64,000 nt of DNA from UBA1952 sp965246785 (GCA_965246785.1 CBDFFM010000011.1:1-64000), one strand, 5' to 3'. Numbered from the stretch's first letter, positions 24,474-33,041 are shown. A program made the numbers and translations. Notes: generated from the sequence alone by a model not told the origin.

Positions 24474-26864
24474 CTATAGGCTCACATTTAAGCCCAGGGC
24501 GTATGTGCCCGCATCCGCACCCGCAGGCTGTAACGGATAGAAGTAAGCGGCCGTAAGGCCGATGTAATAAAGATGCAGGTACTGAATACGAATGATGTCT
24601 CGCACCAGGACGCCGCCCTCATGGTAGCCTCCGCTGGGTACGCTGAAGGCGATACCGCTTTGCGCCGCGGGATGCGCAAGCGTGCCCCAATAGCCATTGT
24701 AGGCAAGGCTAAGGCCTGGCATGGAACCGCCCTTGCCAAACTGGGCTTTGTAAAAGCGCCAGTCAAAGTCGTGGCGCCACGCGCCAAAGACGAAGGCATC
24801 GGTATAAAAGCTGTAGAGGTAAACCGTCTGCAGGCCGCCGAAGATGTAGAGGTGGCTGTTATCATTGCGCAGGCCCGGCGCGGCGAAGAGCTTACCCGAC
24901 GGCAGCGGCGCATCGCTCCATAGCTTGCCGCCTTCCAGCAGCCAGCGCTCCTGCCCTATGCGCGCGATATGCTTCTGCCATGAGAGCGCGCCGGTTGCCT
25001 GCACATAGCTAAGCTGTGAGCCGCCAATGTTCATCATGCCATACGTGGCCTTTGCATAAAGAATGGGGAAGCGGCTGCCGGTGGAAAGGTAGCGGCCAAA
25101 AAGCGGCGCGCTGCGCTCTGCAAATGCGTAGCGCAGTCGGAGCGAGGCTTCATCTGCCGTATAAGCGCTGGCGCTACGGCCTTCCCAATTCCAGGAGTAA
25201 TCATACTTCGGCGATACTTCCTCGTGGCGAAGGCTTAGCTCCGTGCTCAGATAGCCGAAGGGACGTTTCAGACAGAGCGTATAGGCATCATAAGCGTCCG
25301 CGCGGGTGATGAGATAGTTGCGCAGGTAGTTATTGTCCAGCTCGGGGCTTAAAAGCACGCGGCCCGGCTCGCGCAGGTCGTGCTCATAAGCAATGCGGAT
25401 GGAAGTTTCCTTGTAGGCATCCAAATATGCCTCGGCAAAGCCGCCCCACTTCCACGCTACATCTTTAAAGCCATAGCCGGCCCATGCACCGAGTGAGAAA
25501 TGCTTGGAGATGCGCTCGTTCGTCTGCAGGCCGAGGCCAAGACGATGGCCTTCATAGCTGTTGTAGCGGTAAAGCCTGTCCAGATTAATGTCTATCGGGC
25601 CGAGGGGCACTTTGGCTTCTGCCAGCTTGCTGAGGTAGGGCAGGTAGCGGTCGGCATGGACGGCAGTCATGAGGCTGTCCATGAACACGTAGGTGCGGAC
25701 TTCTTTCTTGTCCAGCGTTTCGGGGCGGAAGGCTTGCCAGGCGCTGTCGCTCACAATAGCTGCTGCGGGCGCGAGCTTCACGGTGTGGCGCTTGTCAAAT
25801 CGGTAGCGGCCTTCCTCTTCAAAAGAAACAGAGTCTATGCGCGAGGTGCCCTGCAATGTGATAACGCCCTCGCTTGTATCGCGCTTCTTGCCGCTGGCGA
25901 TTTGCCAGACGTAGTTCAATTGCTGCGGAAACCACTTGCCGGAGACCTCCGTGTAGCGCTGCTCTACGCGGATGCTACTGCCGAGCGTTGTGTCTTTATA
26001 GGCGGCGATGAGGTGTGTAACCGCAAAGTCTTTGCTTGTGATATAAACTTGTCCACGCAGGCCCTCGCCCGCTTTTTTTGGAAAGAAAGAAATAATCCAT
26101 GTTGTATCACCGCCCTGCAAAAGCTCATCGCGCAGGTTGAATGTGAACCATGAGCCTGAGCCGGCGCTTATCGGATTGCGGAAGTCGCGGCCGTTGAGCG
26201 TCAGGTAATCGGTGTAGCAATGAAAAGGCAGCACATCCGTAACGAGCGAAGTGAACAGCGGCGATTTGAAGCCCGAGAAGCGTGTGGCGAGCACTTCTTC
26301 CTGTAGTTTCTGCGGGCGCTTATAGGTGCGGCGGCTGTACGTTTCTGTAACAAGCAGGTGCTGCCTTTCCAAGAAGGCTGCAAGCTCGCGCGCGTCCTTT
26401 GCGGTGTCTGTGCGCCATGATTCGCCTCGCGGCGCGGCATCGGCCAGCATCTTGTAATAGACCTTACAGCGGTACCAGTCATAGCGCTCGGGATTGTGCG
26501 CATCGCGGCGCTTCACGGCCTCACGGATGATGTGACGGAGCTTGTCGTAATCAGGCTTTACTACTATTTCTCCCAACGATTCTTTCTTCGCGCGCAGATA
26601 GATGATGGTGTCGGTTGCGGCATTGAGCCTGCTGCTTTGATAGCCAAGCGCGCTCACTTCTATAAAGCCATCTTGCAACGATGCAGGCAGCGTAGCAAGG
26701 CCGTCCAAATCTGCAATCAAGCCTTGCCCGGAAGTGCCGAGGCGGATGGCAGCGAAAGGCACGGGCACGCCTGTGGCCGCGTCTTTTACGCGGATACGCC
26801 GGTCTTGGCCATGAACGGCGGCGGCACAAACCAGGAAAAGGAATGCAAGAATAATCTGCCGCAT
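24474..26864 (-). CDS. DUF5686 family outer-membrane protein with carboxypeptidase-like domain
   Basis: A 796-residue outer-membrane protein. After a signal peptide (MRQIILAFLFLVCAAAVHG) comes a carboxypeptidase-regulatory-like Ig domain (about 20-100: RRIRVKDAATGVPVPFAAIR to KKESLGEIVVKPD). The DUF5686 region follows, opening with the family segment HIIREAVKRRDAHNPERYDWY. The rest is beta-rich with many aromatic strand ends and stops in YALGLNVSL, as expected for a barrel. The family is typical of Bacteroidota and its function is unknown. The start at 26864 is chosen over an in-frame Met 7 codons upstream because it opens the signal peptide directly. Confidence 0.88.
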   Translation of the reverse strand: MRQIILAFLFLVCAAAVHGQDRRIRVKDAATGVPVPFAAIRLGTSGQGLIADLDGLATLPASLQDGFIEVSALGYQSSRLNAATDTIIYLRAKKESLGEIVVKPDYDKLRHIIREAVKRRDAHNPERYDWYRCKVYYKMLADAAPRGESWRTDTAKDARELAAFLERQHLLVTETYSRRTYKRPQKLQEEVLATRFSGFKSPLFTSLVTDVLPFHCYTDYLTLNGRDFRNPISAGSGSWFTFNLRDELLQGGDTTWIISFFPKKAGEGLRGQVYITSKDFAVTHLIAAYKDTTLGSSIRVEQRYTEVSGKWFPQQLNYVWQIASGKKRDTSEGVITLQGTSRIDSVSFEEEGRYRFDKRHTVKLAPAAAIVSDSAWQAFRPETLDKKEVRTYVFMDSLMTAVHADRYLPYLSKLAEAKVPLGPIDINLDRLYRYNSYEGHRLGLGLQTNERISKHFSLGAWAGYGFKDVAWKWGGFAEAYLDAYKETSIRIAYEHDLREPGRVLLSPELDNNYLRNYLITRADAYDAYTLCLKRPFGYLSTELSLRHEEVSPKYDYSWNWEGRSASAYTADEASLRLRYAFAERSAPLFGRYLSTGSRFPILYAKATYGMMNIGGSQLSYVQATGALSWQKHIARIGQERWLLEGGKLWSDAPLPSGKLFAAPGLRNDNSHLYIFGGLQTVYLYSFYTDAFVFGAWRHDFDWRFYKAQFGKGGSMPGLSLAYNGYWGTLAHPAAQSGIAFSVPSGGYHEGGVLVRDIIRIQYLHLYYIGLTAAYFYPLQPAGADAGTYALGLNVSL

Positions 26865-26948
26865 GGCGAGGGAAACGAGGCGCAAAGAAAATTATTTCGC
26901 GGATGGCTGTGGCTTTTTATCTTTATCCGACTTAATACAATCAGCCCC

Positions 26949-27533
26949 ATGAAGAAGGTTTTATTCTCCGCACTCTTTGCGGCCTGCGCATCCCTCAGCC
27001 TCTCCGCCTGTATGAACGGCGATTATGACGCCACGCCGGATACCAACAACGGTACGCCTAACCCGCTTGGCCAGACTAATGGCGGCGGTGGCGGCGGTGG
27101 CGGAAGTTCCATTGGAACGGCTGCGAAAGGCGAAATCCGCTTTGTGCTAAACGGCACCAACGTTACTTATAGCGGCGCCGGCATCAATTATACGGTGGTT
27201 GGCACCAATGACCGACTTATATCCGGCGGTAATACCGGCACAAGCGGCCAGACGAACATCAATCTCTTAATCAGTAATTATACCGCTCCCACTACCTATA
27301 CATTTTCCGGTACTACAGCAAGCAGCCCGCACGGCAATTATACTATTACGCCTTTTGGCGGTAGCGCCGATGATTACAATACGGCTACCGGCAGCCCGGC
27401 CGGCTCCGGCCAGGTGGTTGTAACCAGCGATGCGAACAACGAGATGATTGGAACCTTCTCTTTTACGGCCTATAATAAGTCGGGCGCGAAGATGACCATT
27501 ACCAACGGCTCCTTTGATGTGCTGAAATTCTAA
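26949..27533 (+). CDS. Small lipoprotein of unknown function
   Basis: A 194-residue lipoprotein with signal peptide MKKVLFSALFAACASLSLSA and lipobox Cys at position 21. A Gly-rich linker (eight glycines in a row, about residues 46-53) separates it from a beta-rich domain with Thr/Asn/Ser repeats such as EIRFVLNGTNVTYSG and GTFSFTAYNKSGAKMTITNGSF, a layout shared by small Bacteroidota surface lipoproteins of unknown role. The frame is open far upstream, but only the ATG at 26949 gives a signal peptide. It is divergent from the DUF5686 gene and ends at a clear terminator. Confidence 0.83.
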   Translation: MKKVLFSALFAACASLSLSACMNGDYDATPDTNNGTPNPLGQTNGGGGGGGGSSIGTAAKGEIRFVLNGTNVTYSGAGINYTVVGTNDRLISGGNTGTSGQTNINLLISNYTAPTTYTFSGTTASSPHGNYTITPFGGSADDYNTATGSPAGSGQVVVTSDANNEMIGTFSFTAYNKSGAKMTITNGSFDVLKF

Positions 27534-27554
27534 AGCACGCCTGAATTTATTTTG

Positions 27555-27583
27555 AAAGCCATTCCACTGAGAATGGCTTTTTT
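27555..27583 (+). terminator. Rho-independent terminator of the lipoprotein gene
   Basis: AAAGCCATTC pairs with GAATGGCTTT around a CACTGA loop, followed by more T. It begins 21 bases after the lipoprotein stop. Confidence 0.88.
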
Positions 27584-27608
27584 GCGCCCTTATGCTAACC
27601 ATATTCCT

Positions 27609-27818
27609 AAAACTGCCGACTTTATACGCAAAGTTGCCAGATTTGATAGCGAAGTCGGCAACTTTACATGCAAATGTGCCGTTTTCAACGATAAAGTTGG
27701 CGACTTCGCTCGCAAAGTCGGCAACTTCAACGATAAAGTTGGCAACTTTGCTATTAAAGTTGGCAACTTTGCGCACAGAGTCGGCAACTTCGCTCATAAA
27801 TCTGCCAGTTTAGCGTAA
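27609..27818. repeat. Tandem array of ten 21-bp units (type 2), each palindromic
   Basis: Ten 21-base units cover exactly 210 bases. The best-conserved ones (27735-27776) contain AAAGTTGGCAACTTT, a 7-1-7 palindrome, plus a six-base spacer. Because of the dyad, both strands read as almost the same heptad (KVGNFAx on plus, KVANFxx on minus) and both stay open. The plus frame would begin inside the preceding terminator hairpin and has no usable start, so a real gene is unlikely. The array lies between the lipoprotein terminator and the rplL terminator. Confidence 0.87.
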
Positions 27819-27930
27819 AAAATGCTTGCTGCGCTAATAAAAATGCTGCTTAATAAGCAAAAATTCCCACTCAGGCGGCAAATCTGCCTTTTTTAGCAAT
27901 ACCAGATTGAAATATCGCCTGACGATTCAA

Positions 27931-27966
27931 AATAAAAAACCGCGGCGCATCAGCACCGCGGTTTTT
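27931..27966 (-). terminator. Terminator of the rplKAJL operon
   Basis: On the minus strand AAAAACCGCGGTGC pairs with GCGCCGCGGTTTTT around TGAT, followed by TTATTTT. It lies 21 bases after the rplL stop. The A/T tails on both sides could let it work in both directions. Confidence 0.9.
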
Positions 27967-27987
27967 CTTTTTAGTTGAAAGGGGCGA

Positions 27988-28359
27988 TTAAGCAACTTCA
28001 ACGTCAGCACCAGCTTCAACGAGCTTGGCGCGGATGTCTTCAGCTTCAGCTTTAGAAACACCGGTCTTCAGCGGCTTAGGTGCGCCGTCAACGAGTTCTT
28101 TGGCTTCCTTCAGGCCGAGGCCGGTAAGGTCCTTAACGAGCTTCACAACACCGAGCTTGGAAGCACCGGCGCTCTTCAGGATTACGTCAAAGGCTGTCTT
28201 TTCTTCTACGGCAGCAGCGGCAGGGCCGGCAGCAGGGCCAGCGGCAGCTACAGCAGCCGGCTCAATGCCATATTCAGATTTCATGAAATCAGCGAGCTCC
28301 TGAACTTCCTTAACGGTCAGGTTCACCAGTTGTTCTGCGAGGTTCTTAACGTCTGCCAT
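27988..28359 (-). CDS. rplL: 50S ribosomal protein L7/L12
   Basis: A 123-residue L7/L12 stalk protein. The N-terminal dimer region (MADVKNLAEQLVNLTVKEVQ) is followed by an Ala/Gly/Pro hinge (about 36-50), then the globular factor-binding domain EKTAFDVILKSAGASKLGVV and LGLKEAKELVDGAPKPLK. It recruits translation GTPases. It is the last gene of rplK-rplA-rplJ-rplL and is followed by a strong terminator rather than by rpoB. Confidence 0.97.
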   Translation of the reverse strand: MADVKNLAEQLVNLTVKEVQELADFMKSEYGIEPAAVAAAGPAAGPAAAAVEEKTAFDVILKSAGASKLGVVKLVKDLTGLGLKEAKELVDGAPKPLKTGVSKAEAEDIRAKLVEAGADVEVA

Positions 28360-28475
28360 GTGGTATCGGTTTTAGAATGTTTGTTTGTAAATGTTAGTTG
28401 TTGGTATGAATAGCGGGAAGACCATTGCGTTGGAAGCACGCCGGCACGGCCCCGCTGAATTCGTTTCTAATAAGC

Positions 28476-29006
28476 TTACGCTGCTTCAGCAGGAGCTTCG
28501 GCTTCTGCACCTTCGCCGCTCTTCTCAGCACGCTGAGTAAGGGCAGAAAGCACGCGGCTGATTGGGCTCATGAGGAGGCCAATAACCTCGCCGATAAGCT
28601 CATTCTTCGTCTTGATGTTCTTCAGCGCTTGCAGTTGGTTGTCGCCGGTGAAGATGTCAGTGCCGATGATGGCAGCCTTCAGGCCGGGCACTTCACCCTT
28701 CGCACCGCGGAAGTCGGAAAGTATAACCGCCGGGTCTTTAGGATTGTTGCTGAACATGAGGGCAGTAACGCCGGACAGGGACTCATAAAGGCCGCTGTAC
28801 TTGTCGTTGTTGATGCCTTCCAGCGCCTTCTTAATCAGGGTATTCTTAGCCACCTTCAGCTCAACGCCTTTTTCAAAGCAGGTGCGGCGAAGTGTGTTAA
28901 CCTGAGCAACCGTCAGGCTTTCGGTATTGGTAACGTAGAAGTTTTCGTACTGAGAGAATTTCTCTTTAAGCACTTCAACGGCTGCGGATTTTTCAGCAGG
29001 AGTCAT
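28476..29006 (-). CDS. rplJ: 50S ribosomal protein L10
   Basis: A 176-residue L10, which anchors the L7/L12 stalk to the 23S rRNA. It shows the family core: YENFYVTNTESLTVAQVNTL, a Lys-rich segment around FEKGVELKVAKNTLIKKAL, and the SGVTALMFSNNPKDPAVIL strand. The long C-terminal helix that binds L12 ends in an Ala/Glu-rich tail. A 116-base gap to rplL and a 69-base gap from rplA may hold leader structures for autoregulation, which I did not resolve. Confidence 0.95.
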   Translation of the reverse strand: MTPAEKSAAVEVLKEKFSQYENFYVTNTESLTVAQVNTLRRTCFEKGVELKVAKNTLIKKALEGINNDKYSGLYESLSGVTALMFSNNPKDPAVILSDFRGAKGEVPGLKAAIIGTDIFTGDNQLQALKNIKTKNELIGEVIGLLMSPISRVLSALTQRAEKSGEGAEAEAPAEAA

Positions 29007-29075
29007 TTTATTACTATTTGCGATTGAAGTTGCGCGGCAGGGCCGTGCTTCTTAAATCCAGTTGATTGAATGGTT

Positions 29076-29765
29076 TTAGCCGACAGATTTGGTGTCAATC
29101 ATGATACCCGGGCTCATCGTAGAGGCAAGAGAAATGCCCTTCAGATAAATGCCCTTGGCAGTTGCTGGCTTCATGCGAACGAGCGTATTAATAAGCTCCT
29201 GCGCATTGGCTGCAATCTTCTCAGGTGTGAAAGACACGCGGCCTACTGATGCGTGGATGATACCTGTCTTGTCCACCTTAAAGGCAATCTTACCGCCCTT
29301 TACGTCTGTAACCGCTGCGGCTACATCGTTAGTAACGGTACCAGTCTTAGGGTTTGGCATCAGGTTGCGCGGGCCAAGCACCTTACCGAGGCGACCAATC
29401 TTCGGCATCACCGAAGGAGTAGCAACGATAACGTCAATATCTGTCCAGCCGCCTTCAATCTTAGTTACAAATTCGTCCAGACCTACGAAGTCGGCACCTG
29501 CTGCCTTTGCTTCGGCTTCCTTGTCAGGCGTGCAAAGCACGAGAACGCGCTTTGTTTTACCTGTGCCGTGTGGCAGGCTTACCGTACCGCGAAGCGCCTG
29601 GTCGGCTTTCTTCGGGTCAATGCCGAGGCGGATGTGTACATCCACGCTCGCGTCAAACTTAGTGCAGTTAATATCCTTTACCAGTGCCGAAGCTTCGGTA
29701 AGGGTGTACTGCTTAGTGCTATCTACTTTAGCCTCTGCGGCTTTTCTTTTTTTAGTGATTGCCAT
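29076..29765 (-). CDS. rplA: 50S ribosomal protein L1
   Basis: A 229-residue L1, which forms the mobile L1 stalk next to the E site. Family landmarks: NCTKFDASVDVHIRLGIDPK, LPHGTGKTKRVLVLCTPDKE, TPSVMPKIGRLGKVLGPRNL and MPNPKTGTVT, and the C-terminal LVRMKPATAKGIYLKGI. It lies between rplK (95-base gap) and rplJ (69-base gap) in the usual order. Confidence 0.97.
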   Translation of the reverse strand: MAITKKRKAAEAKVDSTKQYTLTEASALVKDINCTKFDASVDVHIRLGIDPKKADQALRGTVSLPHGTGKTKRVLVLCTPDKEAEAKAAGADFVGLDEFVTKIEGGWTDIDVIVATPSVMPKIGRLGKVLGPRNLMPNPKTGTVTNDVAAAVTDVKGGKIAFKVDKTGIIHASVGRVSFTPEKIAANAQELINTLVRMKPATAKGIYLKGISLASTMSPGIMIDTKSVG

Positions 29766-29860
29766 TGTTTTGGAGAATGTGCTAATGTGATAATATGGTA
29801 ATTCGGTAATTGCAGACGGGCTGCCACATTACCGCATTGTCACATTAGCTAATTAGCAAA

Positions 29861-30307
29861 TTAAGCAGTTGCAAAGGGCGCTTGACCTTCTACAGTGAGA
29901 CCCATGCTGCGGGCAGTGCCGGCCACCATCTTCATCGCGCTTTCCACGGTGAAGCAGTTGAGGTCGGCCATCTTGTCCTTAGCAATTTCTTCTACCTGCT
30001 CCCAGCTCACCTTGCCCACTTTCTGGCGGTTGCTTTCCTTAGAGCCGCTCTTTAGCTTGGCAGCTTCCAGGAGTTGCACAGCGGCAGGAGGAGTTTTGAT
30101 GACGAAGTCAAACGACTTGTCGGCATATACGGTAAGCAATACGGGAAGGACTTTGCCTTGCTTGTCCTGCGTGCGCGCATTGAACTGCTTGCAGAACTCC
30201 ATGATGTTGACGCCTTTAGAGCCCAGAGCAGGGCCGATTGGCGGTGCAGGGTTGGCTTGACCACCCTTGCATTGCAGCTTAACGTAGCCAGTGATTTCTT
30301 TGGCCAT
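29861..30307 (-). CDS. rplK: 50S ribosomal protein L11
   Basis: A 148-residue L11, part of the GTPase-associated centre. Landmarks: EITGYVKLQCKGGQANPAPP, GPALGSKGVNIMEFCKQFNA, SFDFVIKTPPAAVQLLEAA and the C-terminal GTARSMGLTVEGQAP. It is the first gene of the operon. Upstream one expects nusG and secE in most bacteria, but here the next gene is a predicted ADP-ribosyltransferase. The leader 30338-30360 contains a short hairpin (CCCGG with CCGGG), which could be regulatory. Confidence 0.97.
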   Translation of the reverse strand: MAKEITGYVKLQCKGGQANPAPPIGPALGSKGVNIMEFCKQFNARTQDKQGKVLPVLLTVYADKSFDFVIKTPPAAVQLLEAAKLKSGSKESNRQKVGKVSWEQVEEIAKDKMADLNCFTVESAMKMVAGTARSMGLTVEGQAPFATA

Positions 30308-30489
30308 ACGGTTAAAAAGTTTTTTGGTGTTAACGAATGTTGTTCCCGGCGGTTTAGACCGGGCACTCTCCCAAATGCAGACTTATAAAAAGAGCACTTT
30401 CGGAAAACGAGGCGCGAAGATAAGGGGATAAATTGGAATGGAAGAGAAGAAAATTAGAAAGCATTCTAATTCCCCTTCCAGCCCTATCC

Positions 30490-31086
30490 CTAAAGGTTTG
30501 GATTATAGTCCTTTAGCGGCCTCGGCAGGAAAAAGCCTTTGATGCAGGCGGAATTTCTAACGCACACCTGAATATGCAGGCGGGAACTGAATGTTGCGCC
30601 AGGACATGTTTCCTCGCCTTCATGAAAAGCGGAGCGGACAGTGTCGTAGGGCGGCAAACCTTCAGATTCGTTGGATTGATGGATATGGCGAATAACAGCG
30701 CAATCCAATGCTCTATTATTTCCCCTGTTTTGAGGCAATACCTTACCGGCATTATCCACAGTCTGCCTGAAGTTGTCGTAAGAATCGGAAAGGAGTTCCA
30801 GTGAACTGTTTTCCAATAAGTTGAGGCAATTTCCCAAATCAATAATTGCACCTAGTACGAAAGAAACCTGAATTGCCTTTTTATTGAATTGTATGCCGGA
30901 CGCGCTCTCTTGAGCATACTGCAATGCCCGGAGCGGGTTCTGTTCCCAGAAATAGATGCCGTCCGCCAGCCAGTCCCAGCTATTGAGGCTCGGCTTAAGT
31001 TCGGTCGCGCCGTTCAATACGCGTAGGCCCAACTCACGCTCGCAGCTATGAAAGCCGATGACGCTAAAAGGCTGGTAGCTATACAT
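30490..31086 (-). CDS. Predicted ADP-ribosyltransferase-fold protein (putative toxin)
   Basis: A 198-residue protein with no name that I can assign with certainty. The N-terminus shows an ART/PARP-like signature: His13 in VIGFHSCERELG and Tyr45 in WLADGIYFWEQNPLRALQYA, which parallels the H..G-x-GIYF-x-(S)-A-x-YA motifs of ADP-ribosyltransferases. A Glu in the segment AFHEGEE (near 155) could complete an H-Y-E triad. Its ATG overlaps the stop of a 48-residue gene (TAATG), as in toxin-antitoxin pairs. The assignment comes from motif reading; structure prediction should decide it. Confidence 0.68.
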   Translation of the reverse strand: MYSYQPFSVIGFHSCERELGLRVLNGATELKPSLNSWDWLADGIYFWEQNPLRALQYAQESASGIQFNKKAIQVSFVLGAIIDLGNCLNLLENSSLELLSDSYDNFRQTVDNAGKVLPQNRGNNRALDCAVIRHIHQSNESEGLPPYDTVRSAFHEGEETCPGATFSSRLHIQVCVRNSACIKGFFLPRPLKDYNPNL

Positions 31087-31232
31087 TAGCCGCGCTTGCC
31101 GCTCTTTGCCGACTTGTCTTCAAGGATGATGCCTGCATCTTCCAAGAATTTACGGGACGCGGCTTTTGACTTTAGAGCCTTCTTGGTGGCCTTATTCACG
31201 ATTTTGATTTGCTCTTTTACCCAGTCTGCCAT
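31086..31232 (-). CDS. 48-residue partner of the predicted ADP-ribosyltransferase
   Basis: A small basic protein starting MADWVKEQIKIVNKATKKAL and continuing through a KSKAASRKFLEDAGIILED segment to a Lys/Ser/Arg-rich end. It looks like two amphipathic helices. The ATG at 31232 has no better alternative, and the stop TAA shares a base with the ATG of the downstream gene, so the pair is translationally coupled. Neighbourhood suggests an antitoxin or accessory factor (inference). It is too short for most gene callers. Confidence 0.72.
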   Translation of the reverse strand: MADWVKEQIKIVNKATKKALKSKAASRKFLEDAGIILEDKSAKSGKRG

Positions 31233-31320
31233 CGGTTAGTGGATTTGGTTAGCAAATTACAATGCCCGCAACAAAGCTATAAATGAGATTTTTACACTTA
31301 CTGGGGATAACTCCTTTACA

Positions 31321-31572
31321 TCAAGCCTCCATTTGTTGTCCTTTCGCATAGCGGTCGGCGCGTACGGCGCTGCAGATGGCGAGGATTTGTTCGTCGCTGA
31401 GGCTATCGCCACTCTTTGAAGCCTGTTCGCCAACTGTATCAATGGCATAGGCCTCTGATACAAGTTCCGCACGTTCAATGGCTTGTAATAGTTCTGCCTG
31501 GCGCGTTGGCGGCAGTCGTTGGACAGCAGCTAATAGCTTTTCCGTGATATTAGGCTGATAGTGGGCGAACAT
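31321..31572 (-). CDS. Orphan antitoxin-like small protein
   Basis: An 83-residue acidic, helical protein. It contains EKLLAAVQRLPPTRQAELLQ, and a C-terminal segment LSDEQILAICSAVRADRYAK that resembles the tails of VapB-type antitoxins which bind PIN toxins. No toxin gene follows downstream on this strand (31233-31320 is noncoding). It could be the remnant of a pair or a solitary regulator. Function not established. Confidence 0.55.
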   Translation of the reverse strand: MFAHYQPNITEKLLAAVQRLPPTRQAELLQAIERAELVSEAYAIDTVGEQASKSGDSLSDEQILAICSAVRADRYAKGQQMEA

Positions 31573-31673
31573 GATATAAAGATAGTAAGGAATGAGTGAC
31601 CGGCAATCGTGCTGGTCACAGATACTGCAACGGTTTAATAATCAAATTGATTGAACACTGACAATGGCGAAAA

Positions 31674-33041
31674 TTAATACCTCATTGAGCCATAGGAACT
31701 GGTGGTGACAATGTAATAGCTAACTTGATAATTGCCATATAATGTTTCTTGTCCGTAAAAACTTCTTACGTTTGAAGCCTCAGCAGAAGCGGCAACAGAG
31801 TAACTGCCACTAGACAGCGAAACTCTTTTTGTGCTGTTCGGCGGAAGAGTGACAGACTGTGAAGTTGGGCCACTATAATAAATATTCAATTTATACTTCG
31901 TATCATTTTTGACCAGAATACTGCTATTACTGTTGTTCCCAATACCAGTCTGAGTCAGCTGAGGAAGTTCTCCGTGTTCACCATTTGCAATGTCTGCGAC
32001 CATAATGTCTGCTTCAATTGCAGAAAGCTGCTTGCTAAACTTCTTTCGGATTATTGCTGCTCTTTGTCTGTCAGCGGCATTTTGACTTGCCGTACTTATT
32101 ATCAAGCGGTTATTGATTGCCTTCCACTCTTGTCTAGCCATTAGATATTGACCTCGTTTTATGTGTATTGTGCATTGCTTTAAGACATCCTCAAAGGCAT
32201 TGGGGTCGGTACCTAGCAATCTAGCAGAAAGAATAGAATCTCTAATCTCATCTTCTGATTTTGGGATTGGTTGACTAATGTATGATGAGCTATTTTCAGA
32301 GTAGGATGATGTAGAATAGTTTGCACTAGAACTGCTTTCATAAGATTTTGATGAAATAGCATCAATAACGGGTTTTCCAATAACGCCGATGAGCACAAAT
32401 AGCGCGATTGCCGTAGCCACGCCATACTTATGTAGATAATTTCTTATTTTATGTTGTTTCTCAAACTTGTGAATTGCTTGAATTTTGGTGTTATCTGCAC
32501 CCGCGAGTGTAGCCAATTTTGGCATTAGCTTCTGAACATATTCAGTATCCAACGGCCTACAACATTGCAATGCCTCGTTGATAATTTTCGTATTTATTTC
32601 CCTGTCACCAATGGTCAATAGAAAACCAATAATACTTTGACTTAATAATTCATTTAGTCTTCCAAACAAAGCTGTTTGTTTGATTCGCTTTTTTTCTACA
32701 ACCGCCACTGTCCGCCTCAATTCTTGAAACAGCGTCAGTATTAAATTTGGTGTCAATTGCTCCTTTGGCCCTGTACTATCACTTGCATTATTTCGCTGCG
32801 TATTTGAATTCGCCTGTGCCTTTTCAAATTGCTGCTTCAGCAAATTATCGTAGGTCAACCTCTTATTGACATCCCCAAGTACGTCATACGCTTCTTGAAC
32901 CTCTTTAAATTTTATCTCTGATTCTTTATTTCCAAACGTTTTGTCCGGATGATAAATCAGTACAAGCCTTCTGTAGGATTTTTTAATTTCCTCTTGCGAG
33001 GCGTGCTTTGGCACCTCAAGAGTCTTGTAGAAATCTTTCAT
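31674..33041 (-). CDS. Membrane J-domain protein with beta-rich C-terminus
   Basis: A 455-residue protein. Residues 1-68 are a J-domain with the HPD triad at 31-33 (LIYHPDKTFG), which activates a DnaK partner. A helical region (about 95-200) leads to a transmembrane segment at about 208-225 (ATAIALFVLIGVIGK), a Ser/Tyr-rich linker and a C-terminal beta domain (from NSSILVKNDTKYKLNIYYSG). The gene is clearly AT-richer than its neighbours, which suggests transfer. The frame is open upstream, but ATG at 33041 (MKDFYKTLEVPKHAS) gives a normal J-domain start and lies just after a -7-like box (33047-33054, one mismatch). Confidence 0.85.
   Translation of the reverse strand: MKDFYKTLEVPKHASQEEIKKSYRRLVLIYHPDKTFGNKESEIKFKEVQEAYDVLGDVNKRLTYDNLLKQQFEKAQANSNTQRNNASDSTGPKEQLTPNLILTLFQELRRTVAVVEKKRIKQTALFGRLNELLSQSIIGFLLTIGDREINTKIINEALQCCRPLDTEYVQKLMPKLATLAGADNTKIQAIHKFEKQHKIRNYLHKYGVATAIALFVLIGVIGKPVIDAISSKSYESSSSANYSTSSYSENSSSYISQPIPKSEDEIRDSILSARLLGTDPNAFEDVLKQCTIHIKRGQYLMARQEWKAINNRLIISTASQNAADRQRAAIIRKKFSKQLSAIEADIMVADIANGEHGELPQLTQTGIGNNSNSSILVKNDTKYKLNIYYSGPTSQSVTLPPNSTKRVSLSSGSYSVAASAEASNVRSFYGQETLYGNYQVSYYIVTTSSYGSMRY

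Noticed and set aside
27573..27818. Possible KVGNF-repeat protein from the second 21-bp array
   Set aside because: Its only ATG lies inside the terminator stem of the preceding gene, there is no promoter, and the minus strand is equally open, so the frame is a by-product of the palindromic 21-base unit.
30338..30362. L11-operon leader regulatory RNA
   Set aside because: Only a 5-base stem is visible; without conservation it cannot be called.
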